Of a stretch of DNA of 64,000 nucleotides, positions 52,732 through 62,889 are shown piece after piece (position 1 is the stretch's first letter; every line of letters begins with the position of its first letter). Below the pieces are notes generated by a model, which was given only the letters and a program-made list of their open reading frames with translations, was not told the DNA's origin and did not search any database. The translations under genes and the position numbers were made by a program. The stretch is from Deltaproteobacteria bacterium. Its GTDB lineage: Bacteria; Desulfobacterota; Desulfomonilia; UBA1062. The stretch spans positions 1 through 64,000 of the forward strand of contig JAHDOV010000015.1 in assembly GCA_018434685.1 (NCBI GenBank), in the 5' to 3' direction.

Positions 52732-53952
52732 ATGAAGACATACATCGCACGACAGCCGATCTTCACCTCTGACAAAAAGATCTACGCCTATGAACTCCTC
52801 TTTCGCGACAGCATGGCAAACTTCTTTCCCGATGTGGATGGCAACCATGCGACATCCAGGCTCCTATCGAACACCTTTTTCACATCGGATATCGAGCACA
52901 TCACCGGAGGAAAACGGGCCTTCATCAATTTTACCCGGGAACTGCTCGGGCAGAAGATACCCCTGCTCTTCCCTCCAGCGATAACCACCGTGGAGATCCT
53001 CGAAGATGTCACCGCAGACGAGACCATCATCGAACGCTGCCAGGAGCTGTCTTCAGAGGGATATCTCATCGCACTGGACGATTTCGAATACAGAGAGGAA
53101 CTGGACCCGCTCATCGATCTTTCAAATATCATCAAGATAGACTTCATGAAGAGCTCTGAAGAGGAGATACGGGATTACCTCTCACGGTTTTCAGCGAAGA
53201 ACATCAAGTTCCTGGCCGAAAAGGTGGAAACCTACGAGGAATTTCAGCTGGCCCTGGGCATGGGCTTCAGCTATTTCCAGGGATACTTTTTCAGCAAACC
53301 GCAGGTGATGAATGATACGGATATTCCCTCCCTGCAGCTCAATATCCTGCAGATCATGGCCGAGGCAGGCGGCGATACCTTTCGCGTCACAGAGCTCCAG
53401 AAACTCATCGAGCAGGATGTCGGCATCTCCTACAAGCTGCTTCGATACCTGAATTCCCCCTTCTTCAGGAGGAGAAACGAGATCTCCTCCATAAAACATG
53501 CCATCCTCATGCTCGGGGAACAGGGGATGAAACGGTTCCTCTCGGTTATCATCCTTGCCGAGCTGAGCGAGGACAAACCGGATGAACTCCTGAAGAGCTC
53601 GATTATCCGGGCCAAGATCTGCGAAAACCTTGCGCTGCACAAGGGTGCGGGGGTCGATCCTTCGGAACTCTTCACCATGGGCCTCTTTTCGCTCATCGAT
53701 GCGATCCTCGACAGCCCCATGGAGACCATCCTGAAAAAACTCCCGCTGTCCGAGGATATCAAAACGGCACTCCTGAAGAGGGAGAACCGCCTGAGCGAAT
53801 ACCTCAGACTGACGGAATCGTACGAGCGCGGAGACTGGGAAGGTGTACAGGAATCCGCATCATCGCTCAGGATAAACATGGATGAACTGCAGGCCATCTA
53901 TCTCGAGGCCCTGGGCTGGGCAGATGCGCTCCTGATCTCGCAGGGCTGCTGA
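52732..53952 (+). CDS. EAL-HDOD signalling protein, EAL domain probably inactive
   Basis: A 406-residue cytoplasmic protein. The N-terminal ~200 residues form an EAL-like domain (YIARQPIFTSDKKIYAYELL at the start) in which EAL is ELL and several metal ligands are missing. The C-terminal ~200 residues are an HDOD domain (LLRYLNSPFFRRRNEISSIK, then HAILMLGEQGMKRFL). This is the YuxH-like family, thought to relay signals rather than cut c-di-GMP. It is encoded in a window with three PilZ proteins. Confidence 0.88.
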   Translation: MKTYIARQPIFTSDKKIYAYELLFRDSMANFFPDVDGNHATSRLLSNTFFTSDIEHITGGKRAFINFTRELLGQKIPLLFPPAITTVEILEDVTADETIIERCQELSSEGYLIALDDFEYREELDPLIDLSNIIKIDFMKSSEEEIRDYLSRFSAKNIKFLAEKVETYEEFQLALGMGFSYFQGYFFSKPQVMNDTDIPSLQLNILQIMAEAGGDTFRVTELQKLIEQDVGISYKLLRYLNSPFFRRRNEISSIKHAILMLGEQGMKRFLSVIILAELSEDKPDELLKSSIIRAKICENLALHKGAGVDPSELFTMGLFSLIDAILDSPMETILKKLPLSEDIKTALLKRENRLSEYLRLTESYERGDWEGVQESASSLRINMDELQAIYLEALGWADALLISQGC

Positions 53953-53990
53953 GGAACCGGGCTGCAGGAGCCTTTCTCTCCTGTGACCGG

Positions 53991-54680
53991 CTACTGCCCT
54001 GCATACTGGTCGAGATATCCCTGTATGTACCGCCTCACTTTTTCAGGCCCGAAAAAGATCCCGAAATGCCCCTCGCACAGGATATCGGCCTCGAGCGACA
54101 GGAGCTTTTCCATGGAATCTCTCCACTGCGCCAAATCGGAGGCGAATTCCGGGGTAAAAGGACCATGGATATCCTGCCCGAAGAGGACCCTCTGACCGTT
54201 CCGGTCGAGATAGAGTGCGATGGAACCAGGGGTGTGCCCGGGGGTGTGGAGACAATGAATCTCATCCGTGCCGAACGAGAGGACCTCGTGTTCACCCGTG
54301 AGCCTTCTGTCCACCGGGGTGTGCGGCAGATGTGTGCCGTACCACGATGCTGCTGTCAGCACATCGTCGCCGGTCTCAATGGCATCGGCATCGAGTTCGT
54401 GGGCTATGATCCGGCACCCGAAGGCATCCCGGAAGGATTTTGCGCAGCCGATATGATCCACGTGGCAGTGAGTCAGGACAAGAGCGGTTATCCTGGCCGG
54501 ATCGAGGTCCAGGCCTGCCATGTTGTCCTGCAACAGCGAGAAGCCCTTTGGTGACCCGGAATCGATCATCACAAGCTCACTACCACATTCAACGATGAAG
54601 ACCGTCGCATCCTGGAAGTGCGATACCCCCGGTCCGCCGATGAGATAGACCCCGTCAACAATCTTTTCTGCATCGCCCAT
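53991..54680 (-). CDS. Metallo-beta-lactamase-fold hydrolase 2
   Basis: A 229-residue hydrolase with HCHVDH at 71-76, HTPGHTPGS near 146-154 and DIHGP near 172. The C-terminal part ends with the common GHFG segment near 208. GGAGGGG before the ATG at 54680 sets the start. It lies downstream of the histidine kinase gene on the same strand. The substrate is unknown. Confidence 0.87.
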   Translation of the reverse strand: MGDAEKIVDGVYLIGGPGVSHFQDATVFIVECGSELVMIDSGSPKGFSLLQDNMAGLDLDPARITALVLTHCHVDHIGCAKSFRDAFGCRIIAHELDADAIETGDDVLTAASWYGTHLPHTPVDRRLTGEHEVLSFGTDEIHCLHTPGHTPGSIALYLDRNGQRVLFGQDIHGPFTPEFASDLAQWRDSMEKLLSLEADILCEGHFGIFFGPEKVRRYIQGYLDQYAGQ

Positions 54681-54750
54681 AACGACCCCTCCGGAAAAGT
54701 GGTGAACTGCGCCGTAGAGTATACCATACTGGGTGGATTTCCTTAAGACC

Positions 54751-56175
54751 TTAAACCTCAACCCCTTTATCTTCTTCAGCCAGAGGCCGTTCCCGTGCGG
54801 AACGTCTCCGGTCCAGAAGTATCCGGAGGGTGACCACGGCGCCGGGGTTGGCCTGCGGGATCACCTCGATTGTGGATCCGATCTTTGCCATGGCAATCCT
54901 GGCCTCGGTGAGGCCAAGACCTGTCTTCATGGGATCGGTCGAATACAGCGGGGCGAAGATGGTTTCCAAGTCATCCGGGATTCCGGGCCCGTAATCCCGT
55001 ACGCGGATAACGCCGTGTGACCGGTCCCTCGAGATTTCAATACGGATTTCGCTGGTACCTGTCTCCACCGCGTTCTCGAAGATGCGCACGAAGGCACAGC
55101 GGATATGGTCGGCGTCGCTCAAGGCAATGATGTTTTCCCCGGCATCGATAATCACCGGGACGGGTGACCTGACCGTAGAGAGGATATCCCTGATAAGCCT
55201 GGCAAGATCGACCTCGGCATACGAGGTCGTCATGTTCACCATGGCCTCGTACTGCTCGATGCGCAGGATCATGTCCTCGATGCGCTTGATGGAGGCATGA
55301 ATGCCGGTCAGCGCCGTGCTCCTCCTGCTGGATATCTGGTCCCCGTCTTCCTTCTCGATCCTCTTCATATAGGCGCCGATGACCGTGAGCGGATTCCTCA
55401 GTTCATGGGACAACCCGTTCATCATGAGGGTGAGATCCCTGGCCTGGAGGCTCAGCCGGTGCTGCATACTGCGGATATCGGTAATATCCCTGCCGATCAC
55501 GGACAGGGCATAGATATGGCCCTCTTCCGCAAGCGGCGTGCTCATGAGGGAAAAGGTCCCTGTCCTGCCGCCTGCAAGGTCGAGCCTCGCTTCGGTCTTT
55601 GCGGGCAGTCCCGTGCGGAAGCCCTTTTTGACGATCTCGAGCAGCGATTCCTTATCGTCATCCGACACATAATCGATAAAGGATCGCCCGATCAGGGAGA
55701 TCGATGCATCCTCCCCCACGTAGTCACCGAAGGTTTCGTTGCAGAACATGATCCTGCCGGTCGGCCCGAGCAGGAAGATGAGATCCGTCGCGTTCCTGAT
55801 GATGGCATTATACCGTTTGCTGTCACGCACGAGCGTCCTGTGCTGTTCGGCTATGGCACGTTCTTTTTCGTCGAGGGTCCGCATGAACCTGTCCCCGAGA
55901 TCATAGGACTCTCTCATCTCCGAGTACAGGGTTGCTATGGCCTCGATCACCACTGCATCGTCCGGGATAACCCCGGCGATACCCTCCGGCAACGCATCAG
56001 AGACCGCACGGTCCGAAACAAGATACACCCGCTGTCCCCTGAGAGCATCCCACCGGACCCGGCTCGGGTCGTCTGTGAATACGAGGGCATCTTCAGTCAC
56101 CGCATCGAACGAGTTCACCACGTTCATTTCCACGTCATGAGGTGAGGGACAATCGCCAAGCCAGAATATATTCAT
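54751..56175 (-). CDS. Cytosolic PAS-domain sensor histidine kinase
   Basis: A 474-residue kinase without membrane helices. An unassigned N-terminal domain (about 1-100) is followed by a PAS domain (about 122-236, AIIRNATDLIFLLGPTGRIM), then HisKA with phospho-acceptor His257 in SHELRNPLTV, and HATPase_c with YGPGIPDD and TGLGLTEARIAM. It would autophosphorylate in response to a cytoplasmic signal. No response regulator is adjacent; the single-domain receiver at 33065-33514 is one possible partner, which is speculative. Confidence 0.9.
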   Translation of the reverse strand: MNIFWLGDCPSPHDVEMNVVNSFDAVTEDALVFTDDPSRVRWDALRGQRVYLVSDRAVSDALPEGIAGVIPDDAVVIEAIATLYSEMRESYDLGDRFMRTLDEKERAIAEQHRTLVRDSKRYNAIIRNATDLIFLLGPTGRIMFCNETFGDYVGEDASISLIGRSFIDYVSDDDKESLLEIVKKGFRTGLPAKTEARLDLAGGRTGTFSLMSTPLAEEGHIYALSVIGRDITDIRSMQHRLSLQARDLTLMMNGLSHELRNPLTVIGAYMKRIEKEDGDQISSRRSTALTGIHASIKRIEDMILRIEQYEAMVNMTTSYAEVDLARLIRDILSTVRSPVPVIIDAGENIIALSDADHIRCAFVRIFENAVETGTSEIRIEISRDRSHGVIRVRDYGPGIPDDLETIFAPLYSTDPMKTGLGLTEARIAMAKIGSTIEVIPQANPGAVVTLRILLDRRRSARERPLAEEDKGVEV

Positions 56176-56336
56176 AACGGGTTATTCGGGATAATGATGT
56201 ATTTTCTTGACCCTGCTGCATAACGATCTCTGTCGCGGCGACCTTACGCCGCCACTATAGTGCCGACCTGCCGGGCCTCCTGTCAGCCGCCAGGTTATGA
56301 TTGAATATCTTCGCATATTTGTGTAGGTATTCTCTC

Positions 56337-57428
56337 ATGACCGAAGGAAGGCCCATCGTTGGTATCGCACTCGACAGCGGGGGTGCCATGGGAGGTGCCC
56401 ACGTCGGGGTCATGGACGTGCTCCGGGAGCATGACATACCCCTGGACATCATCGTGGGATCGAGTGCCGGAGCCGCGGTAGGCGCCTTCTATGCAACCGG
56501 TTCCCTCGACGCCTTCAAGGGTCTTATCTCCGACCTCTCTTTTACCGAGGCCCTGAGCTTTTACGCCGACCCGGTATTCCCCATCTCGGGCCTGTTCGCC
56601 GGCGAGCGGGCGAGGAAGTTTCTGAGAAATCTCGTAGGGGATGTGCTCATAGAGGATCTCCCGTTCCGCTACGTTGCTGTCGCAACGGATCTCCTCTCCG
56701 GAGAGACGGTCCCCATCGACAAAGGCCCCCTGGTGGATGCCGTCATGGCAAGCATCTCCATGCCGGGCATATTCAAACCGGTGGTCCATATGGGCCGGCT
56801 CTTAACCGACGGCGGCGTGTCCGATCCCCTGCCCCTCGATATCCTGAAATCTCTGGGCCCGGACATAACCATTGCCTGCAATCTGCACTCGAGGATGCCC
56901 GACATATTGAATCCGAGCCGGAAAAAGGCCATCGTGAATGGCCAGAAACGGGCATCCCGCCATGACCAGGATCTCTCTTCCTGGGTTATCGAACGCCTGG
57001 AGAAAACCCTCGGGGCACAGAAGGTCTTCGAGGGAATGGCCTCTTTCAGAAATCTCCTGAAAAGGATCGAGGAAAGCCCTGCCGAGATGATCCGGGAAAA
57101 CGAGTTGATCAGCATCTTCGCCGAGCACCTGAACCAGAGCAGGGACAAGATCGGCTCGTTCATCGCGAAAAGTTTTTCCCGGAAGGAAGAGGTCGACACC
57201 ATGAATATCTTCGAGGTCATGCTCAGCGCCACCAATATCCAGCAGTTTCAGAAAAACAGGCTCATGCTCCTGTACGAACAGCCCGACATCCTCATAGAAC
57301 CGGAGGTCACCGAGGTTGGTTCGCTCGAGTTCACAAAAGGCGAAAGCACCATTGCAGCAGGCAGGGAAAAGGCCCTCGAGGCCGTCTCCAGGATTCAGGA
57401 ACTCCTGAATCAGAGAGGTCGAACATAG
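56337..57428 (+). CDS. Patatin-like phospholipase
   Basis: A 363-residue lipid acyl hydrolase. The Ser-Asp dyad is visible: Ser43 in GSSAG (41-45) and Asp158 in TDGGVSDPLP. The oxyanion loop near 15-22 is SGGAMGGA in place of the common GGGxRG. After the ~190-residue patatin core there is a helical C-terminal region of ~170 residues. The start at 56337 gives the usual N-terminus; a TTG at 56301 would add 12 residues. It is convergent with the cyclic-nucleotide-binding gene. Confidence 0.88.
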   Translation: MTEGRPIVGIALDSGGAMGGAHVGVMDVLREHDIPLDIIVGSSAGAAVGAFYATGSLDAFKGLISDLSFTEALSFYADPVFPISGLFAGERARKFLRNLVGDVLIEDLPFRYVAVATDLLSGETVPIDKGPLVDAVMASISMPGIFKPVVHMGRLLTDGGVSDPLPLDILKSLGPDITIACNLHSRMPDILNPSRKKAIVNGQKRASRHDQDLSSWVIERLEKTLGAQKVFEGMASFRNLLKRIEESPAEMIRENELISIFAEHLNQSRDKIGSFIAKSFSRKEEVDTMNIFEVMLSATNIQQFQKNRLMLLYEQPDILIEPEVTEVGSLEFTKGESTIAAGREKALEAVSRIQELLNQRGRT

Positions 57429-57465
57429 ATCAGGGTGCAACAGAGTTGGGCCTGGATCGAGCGGT

Positions 57466-58218
57466 CTACTTTACGATGAGGAGATTTGCCTGTTTGAGTC
57501 TCTGGGCCAGGGCGGTGATGATCCGGTTGGCCACATCGGGATTCTCCAGAATGAGGCGCTCGAGACCGCCTTCCTGTACCTGGAGGACCTCGACGAGGCT
57601 CCTGCCAACGGAGCGGATCGTTGCGCTCCTGGGCTCGTTCAGGATAAAACTCATCTCCCCGAAGTACTCACCGGGCTTTGTTATCAGGCCGATGCGCACG
57701 CCTTTCTTGAGAACCTCAAGGCCGCCTTCGGTCTGGGACAGCTTGAATATCTCGGTCCCGTAGGTACCGTCTTCGATGATTGTCTGGCCATCTTCATATT
57801 CCCGCAGGTCGAGATTGATGGTCTCGCTGTAGGGGATGTTCGATTCCGCCACCGAGGTGGTCTGTTCGAGCTGGAGGAATGCAGAGCGCAGGAGCATGGT
57901 GACGAGGCCGGGCTTGGAAAACACGATATCCTCGATGAACGCGGATTCGTACGTCGCTATGCGCGATGCCTTGGTTGCCTTTGCGGTCGTGCTGTAGAGG
58001 ATCCCCCGGTAGTAATTCTCCAGGCCGAAGACATCGTGGTCGGAGAGGATGCGGATCGGCTTGTCCATCTGGTAGATCTGGACTTCTCCCTGAAGGATCG
58101 CATAGAAATATTCGTTAGAACTTCCTTCCCGGACGATGACCTCACCGGTTCGATATTCTCTAACGTCTACTGCCTCTATCGGCCTGGGCTCAAACATAGA
58201 ATTCGTTTCGGCATCCAC
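57466..58218 (-). CDS. Protein with two cyclic nucleotide-binding domains
   Basis: A 250-residue protein of two tandem cNMP-binding beta-rolls (about 15-110 and 130-240). The second has the phosphate-binding cassette-like YFGEMSFILNEPRSATIRS near 190-208. No DNA-binding helix-turn-helix follows, so it is not a Crp-type regulator by itself. It starts with GTG at 58218; an ATG 7 codons later is the alternative. It is encoded 17 bp after the deacetylase gene. Confidence 0.85.
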   Translation of the reverse strand: MDAETNSMFEPRPIEAVDVREYRTGEVIVREGSSNEYFYAILQGEVQIYQMDKPIRILSDHDVFGLENYYRGILYSTTAKATKASRIATYESAFIEDIVFSKPGLVTMLLRSAFLQLEQTTSVAESNIPYSETINLDLREYEDGQTIIEDGTYGTEIFKLSQTEGGLEVLKKGVRIGLITKPGEYFGEMSFILNEPRSATIRSVGRSLVEVLQVQEGGLERLILENPDVANRIITALAQRLKQANLLIVK

Positions 58219-58235
58219 ATACTGAAACTTAACAC

Positions 58236-59252
58236 CTAAGGGTGCATCAGGGGCCAGAAACGCGAGTGGGTTTCGAACATGGCGTCCAGTTCCGGTCCTG
58301 AGAGTGCTTCAATTTCAGGTACAGCCTCCCCTTTCACAATATCAACAACACAAGCTATGGATTCTTTTAATGCATTGAGGTTATATCCGCCTTCAAGCAC
58401 ATATACCACCGGGGCGGATACCTCCCGGGCCGCGTCCTGTATCAGCCCGGCAATCGCCCCGAATCCCCGTGCGCTCACCTGCATGCCGCCGATGGGATCG
58501 GATGCATGGGCATCGAACCCGGCAGATACGAGGATAAGCCCGGGCTCGAAGGCCTCGACAATCGGTGAGAGGATAGACTGGTACACGGCTATGAAATGGC
58601 CATCTTTCTGTCCTGAGCGCAGGGGACAGTTTACGGTATAGCCGAGACCGTCCCCCTTGCCCAGATCGGCTATGCTTCCCGTGCCGGGGTAAAACGGGTG
58701 CTGATGGGTAGAGAAATAGAGCACATCACTGCTGGAATAAAAGCTCTCCTGCGTCCCGTTTCCATGATGGACATCGAAATCGACGATCAGCACTTTCCTG
58801 ACCCCGTACGACTGAATGGCCTTATGTGCGGCTATGGCGATGTTGTTGAACAGGCAGAAGCCCATGGCGGCGTTCCTGCATGCATGGTGCCCGGGTGGCC
58901 GAACAAAGGAGAACCCGGCATCGATCTCGGAGTTCAGGGCCATCTCGGTCAGTTTTACCGTAGACCCCGCGGCCAGCAGTGCCGTGTCAAAAGAATCCTC
59001 CGAACAGACGGTATCCATATCGAGATTAACCAGGTCGTCAGAGCTGCAGCTGTCGGCTACCGACCGTATATAGCCCCTGTCATGATTGAGCAGGACATCG
59101 TCGATACTCGCCTTTACCGGATCGACCCTGACCACGCCCGGGGCGTCTTCATAGAAAAGGGTATGGATGTACTGCACCCGCAACGGGCTCTCGGGGTGAT
59201 AGCCGCCGGTATCATGATTCATGAACACGGGATCGGAAACAACACCTATCAT
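58236..59252 (-). CDS. Histone deacetylase-family amidohydrolase
   Basis: A 338-residue zinc hydrolase of the arginase/deacetylase fold. The active site stretches are RPPGHHACRNAAMGFCLFNN near 118 with the His pair, DFDVHHGNGTQ near 158 with zinc-binding Asp and His, and GFDAHASDPIGG near 246. Bacterial members remove acetyl or similar groups from polyamines, proteins or other amides. It lies between a hypothetical gene and a double cNMP-binding gene on the same strand. Confidence 0.92.
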   Translation of the reverse strand: MIGVVSDPVFMNHDTGGYHPESPLRVQYIHTLFYEDAPGVVRVDPVKASIDDVLLNHDRGYIRSVADSCSSDDLVNLDMDTVCSEDSFDTALLAAGSTVKLTEMALNSEIDAGFSFVRPPGHHACRNAAMGFCLFNNIAIAAHKAIQSYGVRKVLIVDFDVHHGNGTQESFYSSSDVLYFSTHQHPFYPGTGSIADLGKGDGLGYTVNCPLRSGQKDGHFIAVYQSILSPIVEAFEPGLILVSAGFDAHASDPIGGMQVSARGFGAIAGLIQDAAREVSAPVVYVLEGGYNLNALKESIACVVDIVKGEAVPEIEALSGPELDAMFETHSRFWPLMHP

Positions 59253-59270
59253 ACGCGTCAGTTTAACATA

Positions 59271-59636
59271 TCACACAATAATATCAAGATAATGACGATC
59301 CGATTGTCTGGAAACCGGATAGGTTGTCTCTGCCCTTGGAACTCCGGAATGCCCCTCGATACGTCCAAACGAGAGTTCGTGTATAACCGAGGCATAAGAC
59401 ACCATGGGGTCGATGCCGAGGGTAGTCATCTCGGCAGGCCTGGTATAGGAAACGGTCATGGCCCTGGGAGACGAGTACTCTCTCGTTTCAGGCGAAGCTG
59501 TGCGGACCTTGCTCTCGGGCTGGACCTGGTTGTTCTGGTCGCCCTGGATCTTTACGTATCTGAAACGGCAGAAGGGGAAGTCAAGCGCAATACCTTTCAT
59601 ATTGGGTACCTGAGAAAAGTCATTCTCGTACGCCAT
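59271..59636 (-). CDS. Hypothetical protein (121 aa), tentative
   Basis: A frame of 121 residues with no recognised domain and no signal peptide, starting MAYENDFSQVPNMKG. It ends 18 bp before the deacetylase gene on the same strand, and its first half has codon choice like that of neighbouring genes. No clear ribosome-binding site was seen. It may be real and co-transcribed, or a chance frame. Confidence 0.4.
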   Translation of the reverse strand: MAYENDFSQVPNMKGIALDFPFCRFRYVKIQGDQNNQVQPESKVRTASPETREYSSPRAMTVSYTRPAEMTTLGIDPMVSYASVIHELSFGRIEGHSGVPRAETTYPVSRQSDRHYLDIIV

Positions 59637-59884
59637 CCGAACTCGGATACGTTATTTGCCGGCATTTGGCAAGTCAAAAATGAACCGTATGCACAGCTAG
59701 TTATGGCCAGAACCTCTCACCTTGTCAGGCAGCCGGCGCATTGAAAATGTGCAGTTCACCTGCCGGCAGTGCACATTGCTGTAAATATATGTTTTTATTT
59801 ATTCACATCTATCTTTTCCCTTGAAAATCACCCGGGATAACGATACATTTCAGCGATAAAATCATGAATGGAGGGTCCGTAATT

Positions 59885-60610
59885 ATGAAGAGATCTTTAT
59901 CAGGAATACTGTGTTTTGTTTTCGTCGCGCTGCTGCCGTTGTATCTCATGGCAGGAGATCTTTCCCAGGCAGATGCACTCTATGACCAGGAGGGAATGGA
60001 CAACTATCTGAAATCGGCCCAGCTGTATACCCAGGCCCTGGAGGCCGACCCGACCAGTTATGAGGCCGCATGGAAGGCGTCGCGCTCCTACCGTCAGTAT
60101 GCCAACGAGGCGAAAAAACTTGGTGTCGAGGGCTGGGAGGCTACCTGCAAGGAATACGGCAAGATCGGGATGAGTTACGGCGAAAAGGCCATCGAGCTCG
60201 ACCCGGGCAAGATCGATGGATACTTCTGGTATGGGTGCTCGGTGGGCAACTATTCCGATGGGGTGAGCATCCTCACCGCGCTCAAAGAAGGCCTCAAGGA
60301 CAAGACCCAGAGCAGCTTCGAGAAATCATACGAACTGGACAAGATGTATGAGGACGGCGGTCCCATCAAGGCCCTGGGCCGTTTCTGGTTTGTCCTGCCC
60401 TGGCCGCTCCAGAACAAGGACAAGGCCCTGACCTACCTCAAGGAATATCAGCAGCTCTACCCTGATGATGCAGAAGGACAGGTATACCTTTCAGAGGTGC
60501 TGCTGAAGACAAAGGCGAAAGACGAAGCCAAGAACTTGCTGGAAAAGGCTGTTGCCTCGGAAGACCAGTACTACGCCGACTGGGCAAAGAGACTACTCAC
60601 AGATATCTAG
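59885..60610 (+). CDS. Exported TPR-like protein
   Basis: A 241-residue protein with a signal peptide (about 3-22, SLSGILCFVFVALLPLYLMA) and helical repeats of the TPR kind: LYTQALEADPTSYEAAWKAS near 41, YGEKAIELDPGKIDGYFWYG near 98, and a C-terminal KALTYLKEYQQLYPDDAEGQ near 182. It resembles the periplasmic TRAP-type/TPR proteins that dock other proteins. GGAGG ten bases before the ATG at 59885 favours this start. A terminator hairpin follows. Confidence 0.85.
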   Translation: MKRSLSGILCFVFVALLPLYLMAGDLSQADALYDQEGMDNYLKSAQLYTQALEADPTSYEAAWKASRSYRQYANEAKKLGVEGWEATCKEYGKIGMSYGEKAIELDPGKIDGYFWYGCSVGNYSDGVSILTALKEGLKDKTQSSFEKSYELDKMYEDGGPIKALGRFWFVLPWPLQNKDKALTYLKEYQQLYPDDAEGQVYLSEVLLKTKAKDEAKNLLEKAVASEDQYYADWAKRLLTDI

Positions 60611-60631
60611 TTTCGACACTGCGACACGAAC

Positions 60632-60680
60632 GAGAAGCACCTCGTCTCCAGGGGTGCTTCTCGCAAATACTTCTTTTTTT
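60632..60680 (+). terminator. Intrinsic terminator after the TPR-like gene
   Basis: GAGAAGCACC (60632-60641) and GGTGCTTCTC (60653-60662) form a 10-bp stem with an 11-nt loop, followed after a few bases by a run of eight T. Confidence 0.75.
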
Positions 60681-60763
60681 CAGAGACCGGGAAAGCCTCT
60701 CGGTCAATCAGGGTTACCTCGGAGCGTTACCGAAATCATTGTCTGCTGCAGGATGCAACCAGG

Positions 60764-61237
60764 TTAATCATCCAGGGCCGACCTGCTCAGAGACAGCAGT
60801 GAGGCCTGATCGAGTTTCCTCATGGCACTGATAAGCAGCTTGATATCACGGTGTTCCTTGTTCACAAACTCGACAGCCATGCCCCTGTGGGCAGCGGCCC
60901 TCACTACTTTGCCCCGCACATCGATCACTTTCCCGATGTCCTTGGCATCCAGGCTGATGCTTACATCGGCCAGGGGTTCGAGAGGATAGTTCGTGTCGAT
61001 ATACACACCGCTGAGGCTGATATCCCTGACAGTACCCTTGAGAACGGCACCATTGGCATCCTGGTACCGTGCCTCTATGCGAATCAGTTTCCTGGAGTGT
61101 TTTCTCTTCTCTTTTCCTCTCACCTTATCACCTTGACCTATAGTATTATTCGACAAATTTATTTTATTCTTTAACCCGGATTCACCATCTTCCCGTATAC
61201 CCTCTTCCCTGAAGACAGAGGATATGACCGGCACCAT
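60764..61237 (-). CDS. PilZ domain protein 3
   Basis: About 157 residues. The c-di-GMP-binding motifs are KRKHSRKLIR near 44-53 and VRDISLSGVYI near 70-80. The ~40 residues before the domain have no character, and the true start may be a GTG near 61120. It follows the same plan as the two PilZ proteins at 29107-30071. There is no obvious operon partner. Confidence 0.82.
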   Translation of the reverse strand: MVPVISSVFREEGIREDGESGLKNKINLSNNTIGQGDKVRGKEKRKHSRKLIRIEARYQDANGAVLKGTVRDISLSGVYIDTNYPLEPLADVSISLDAKDIGKVIDVRGKVVRAAAHRGMAVEFVNKEHRDIKLLISAMRKLDQASLLSLSRSALDD

Positions 61238-61479
61238 CCTGGTATCGCGCCTCGGTTGTCAACACATCCCGTTTCTGTCTGCACCTATCATCCATACGGC
61301 ACCACACACTGCTTGATACTATAATTTTCGACATATCATGCATAAATCTTTACTGATACCCGCTGTGCTCTTCCATCTCCCGGATAAATTAAGATTCCCG
61401 CGGCCTGTTCACCTCTTCATGCATTGGAAATCAGGAGATTTCGTGGTAAGTGATAAACAAAAAAACGTGAGGAACAGTG

Positions 61480-62706
61480 ATGATCAGGATCAACGAAAAC
61501 TATCGCAAACTCAAGGCTTCTTACCTGTTTTCCGAGATTGCGAAGCGGATAGCGTCTTTCCAGGCATCCAACCCCGGTCGGGATATAATCAAACTCGGTA
61601 TCGGCGATGTCACCAAGGCGCTCCCTGCAGCCTGTATCGAGGCATTTCACCAGGCAATCGACGAAATGTCCCACGAGGGCACGTTCAGGGGTTATGGCCC
61701 TGAAAAGGGCTATGCCTTCCTGCGAGAGGCCATCTCAGTTCATGATTTTCAGTCGCGGTCCGCAGACATCTCCCCTGATGAGATCTTTGTCAGCGACGGG
61801 GCAAAGTGCGACACCGCAAACATCCAGGAATTGTTTGCCCAGGACATCAGGGTTGCAATCCCGGACCCGGTATATCCGGTATACCTCGACACAAACGTCA
61901 TGGCAGGACGTACCGGCACGTACGATGACGGGCGGTATGGGGATATCGTATACCTGGAGAGCACACAGGATAATAACTACATACCCGAACTCCCCAAAGA
62001 GCAGGCGGATCTCATCTACCTGTGCTTTCCCAACAACCCCACCGGTGCAACCATATCAAAAGACCTTCTCAAGAACTGGGTTGATTTTGCACGGTCCACC
62101 AATGCGCTTATCCTCTTTGATGCGGCATACGAGGCCTTCATCCGGGACGAAAGCCTGCCCCATTCCATCTATGAGATCGAGGGTGCCCGCGATGTGGCCA
62201 TCGAGTTCAGGAGCTACTCCAAGACCGCAGGCTTTACCGGCACACGCTGCGCATACACCGTTGTCCCCAAGACTTGCATGGCCTATGACCGCTCAGGACA
62301 GAAGTACTCTCTCCATGATCTGTGGAACAGAAGGCAGACCACGAAATTCAACGGTGTTTCCTATCCGGTTCAGAAGGCTGCTGCGGCCATCTATTCCGAG
62401 GAAGGCAAGGCCCAGGTCACTTCCCTCATCGACTATTACCTGAAAAACGCAGTGTGTATACGCCGCGAGATCCAGGCCCTGGGATACGCGTGTGCGGGCG
62501 GGGTGAATTCCCCGTATATCTGGATCGACACCAAATCGGATTCATGGGAATTCTTCGATCTTCTCCTGAACGAGGCAGGTGTCGTGTGTACGCCCGGGGC
62601 CGGTTTCGGCAAATGCGGGCAGGGCTATGTGAGAATCAGCGCCTTCAACGACTATGAAAAGGTCGAAGAGGCAATGGACAGAATCAGGCAGGCTCTTGGC
62701 AGGTAG
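61480..62706 (+). CDS. dapL: LL-diaminopimelate aminotransferase
   Basis: A 408-residue PLP enzyme that makes LL-diaminopimelate from tetrahydrodipicolinate in one step. PLP Lys248 is in [23 protein letters not shown] near 183 and FDAAYEAFI near 213 are the usual contacts. The N-terminus ([17 protein letters not shown]) is the DapL type, which separates it from aspartate aminotransferases. The ATG at 61480 has GAGG 7 nt upstream. dapF, the next enzyme of the pathway, follows on the same strand. Confidence 0.95.
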   Translation: MIRINENYRKLKASYLFSEIAKRIASFQASNPGRDIIKLGIGDVTKALPAACIEAFHQAIDEMSHEGTFRGYGPEKGYAFLREAISVHDFQSRSADISPDEIFVSDGAKCDTANIQELFAQDIRVAIPDPVYPVYLDTNVMAGRTGTYDDGRYGDIVYLESTQDNNYIPELPKEQADLIYLCFPNNPTGATISKDLLKNWVDFARSTNALILFDAAYEAFIRDESLPHSIYEIEGARDVAIEFRSYSKTAGFTGTRCAYTVVPKTCMAYDRSGQKYSLHDLWNRRQTTKFNGVSYPVQKAAAAIYSEEGKAQVTSLIDYYLKNAVCIRREIQALGYACAGGVNSPYIWIDTKSDSWEFFDLLLNEAGVVCTPGAGFGKCGQGYVRISAFNDYEKVEEAMDRIRQALGR

Positions 62707-62889
62707 CTGCCGGCCCGGAACACCCTCAGTTTGTTGCCCGGGACAGCATTAGAGGAAGGCCGGAACAGAGAGCCAAGATCCTTGACTTAGGCAGGAGAGT
62801 CTGTTAATGCAAGCTCACTTTTTGGTGATTGCACGAGGATGCGTGTCATATCGTATCCCGGTAACAGCTGAGATGAAAGTTGGAAAAAC

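Noticed and set aside
58698-59744. Long plus-strand open frame (348 codons)
   Set aside because: It overlaps the deacetylase-family gene on the other strand, which has intact active-site motifs; the plus-strand product is unlike any protein I recognise.
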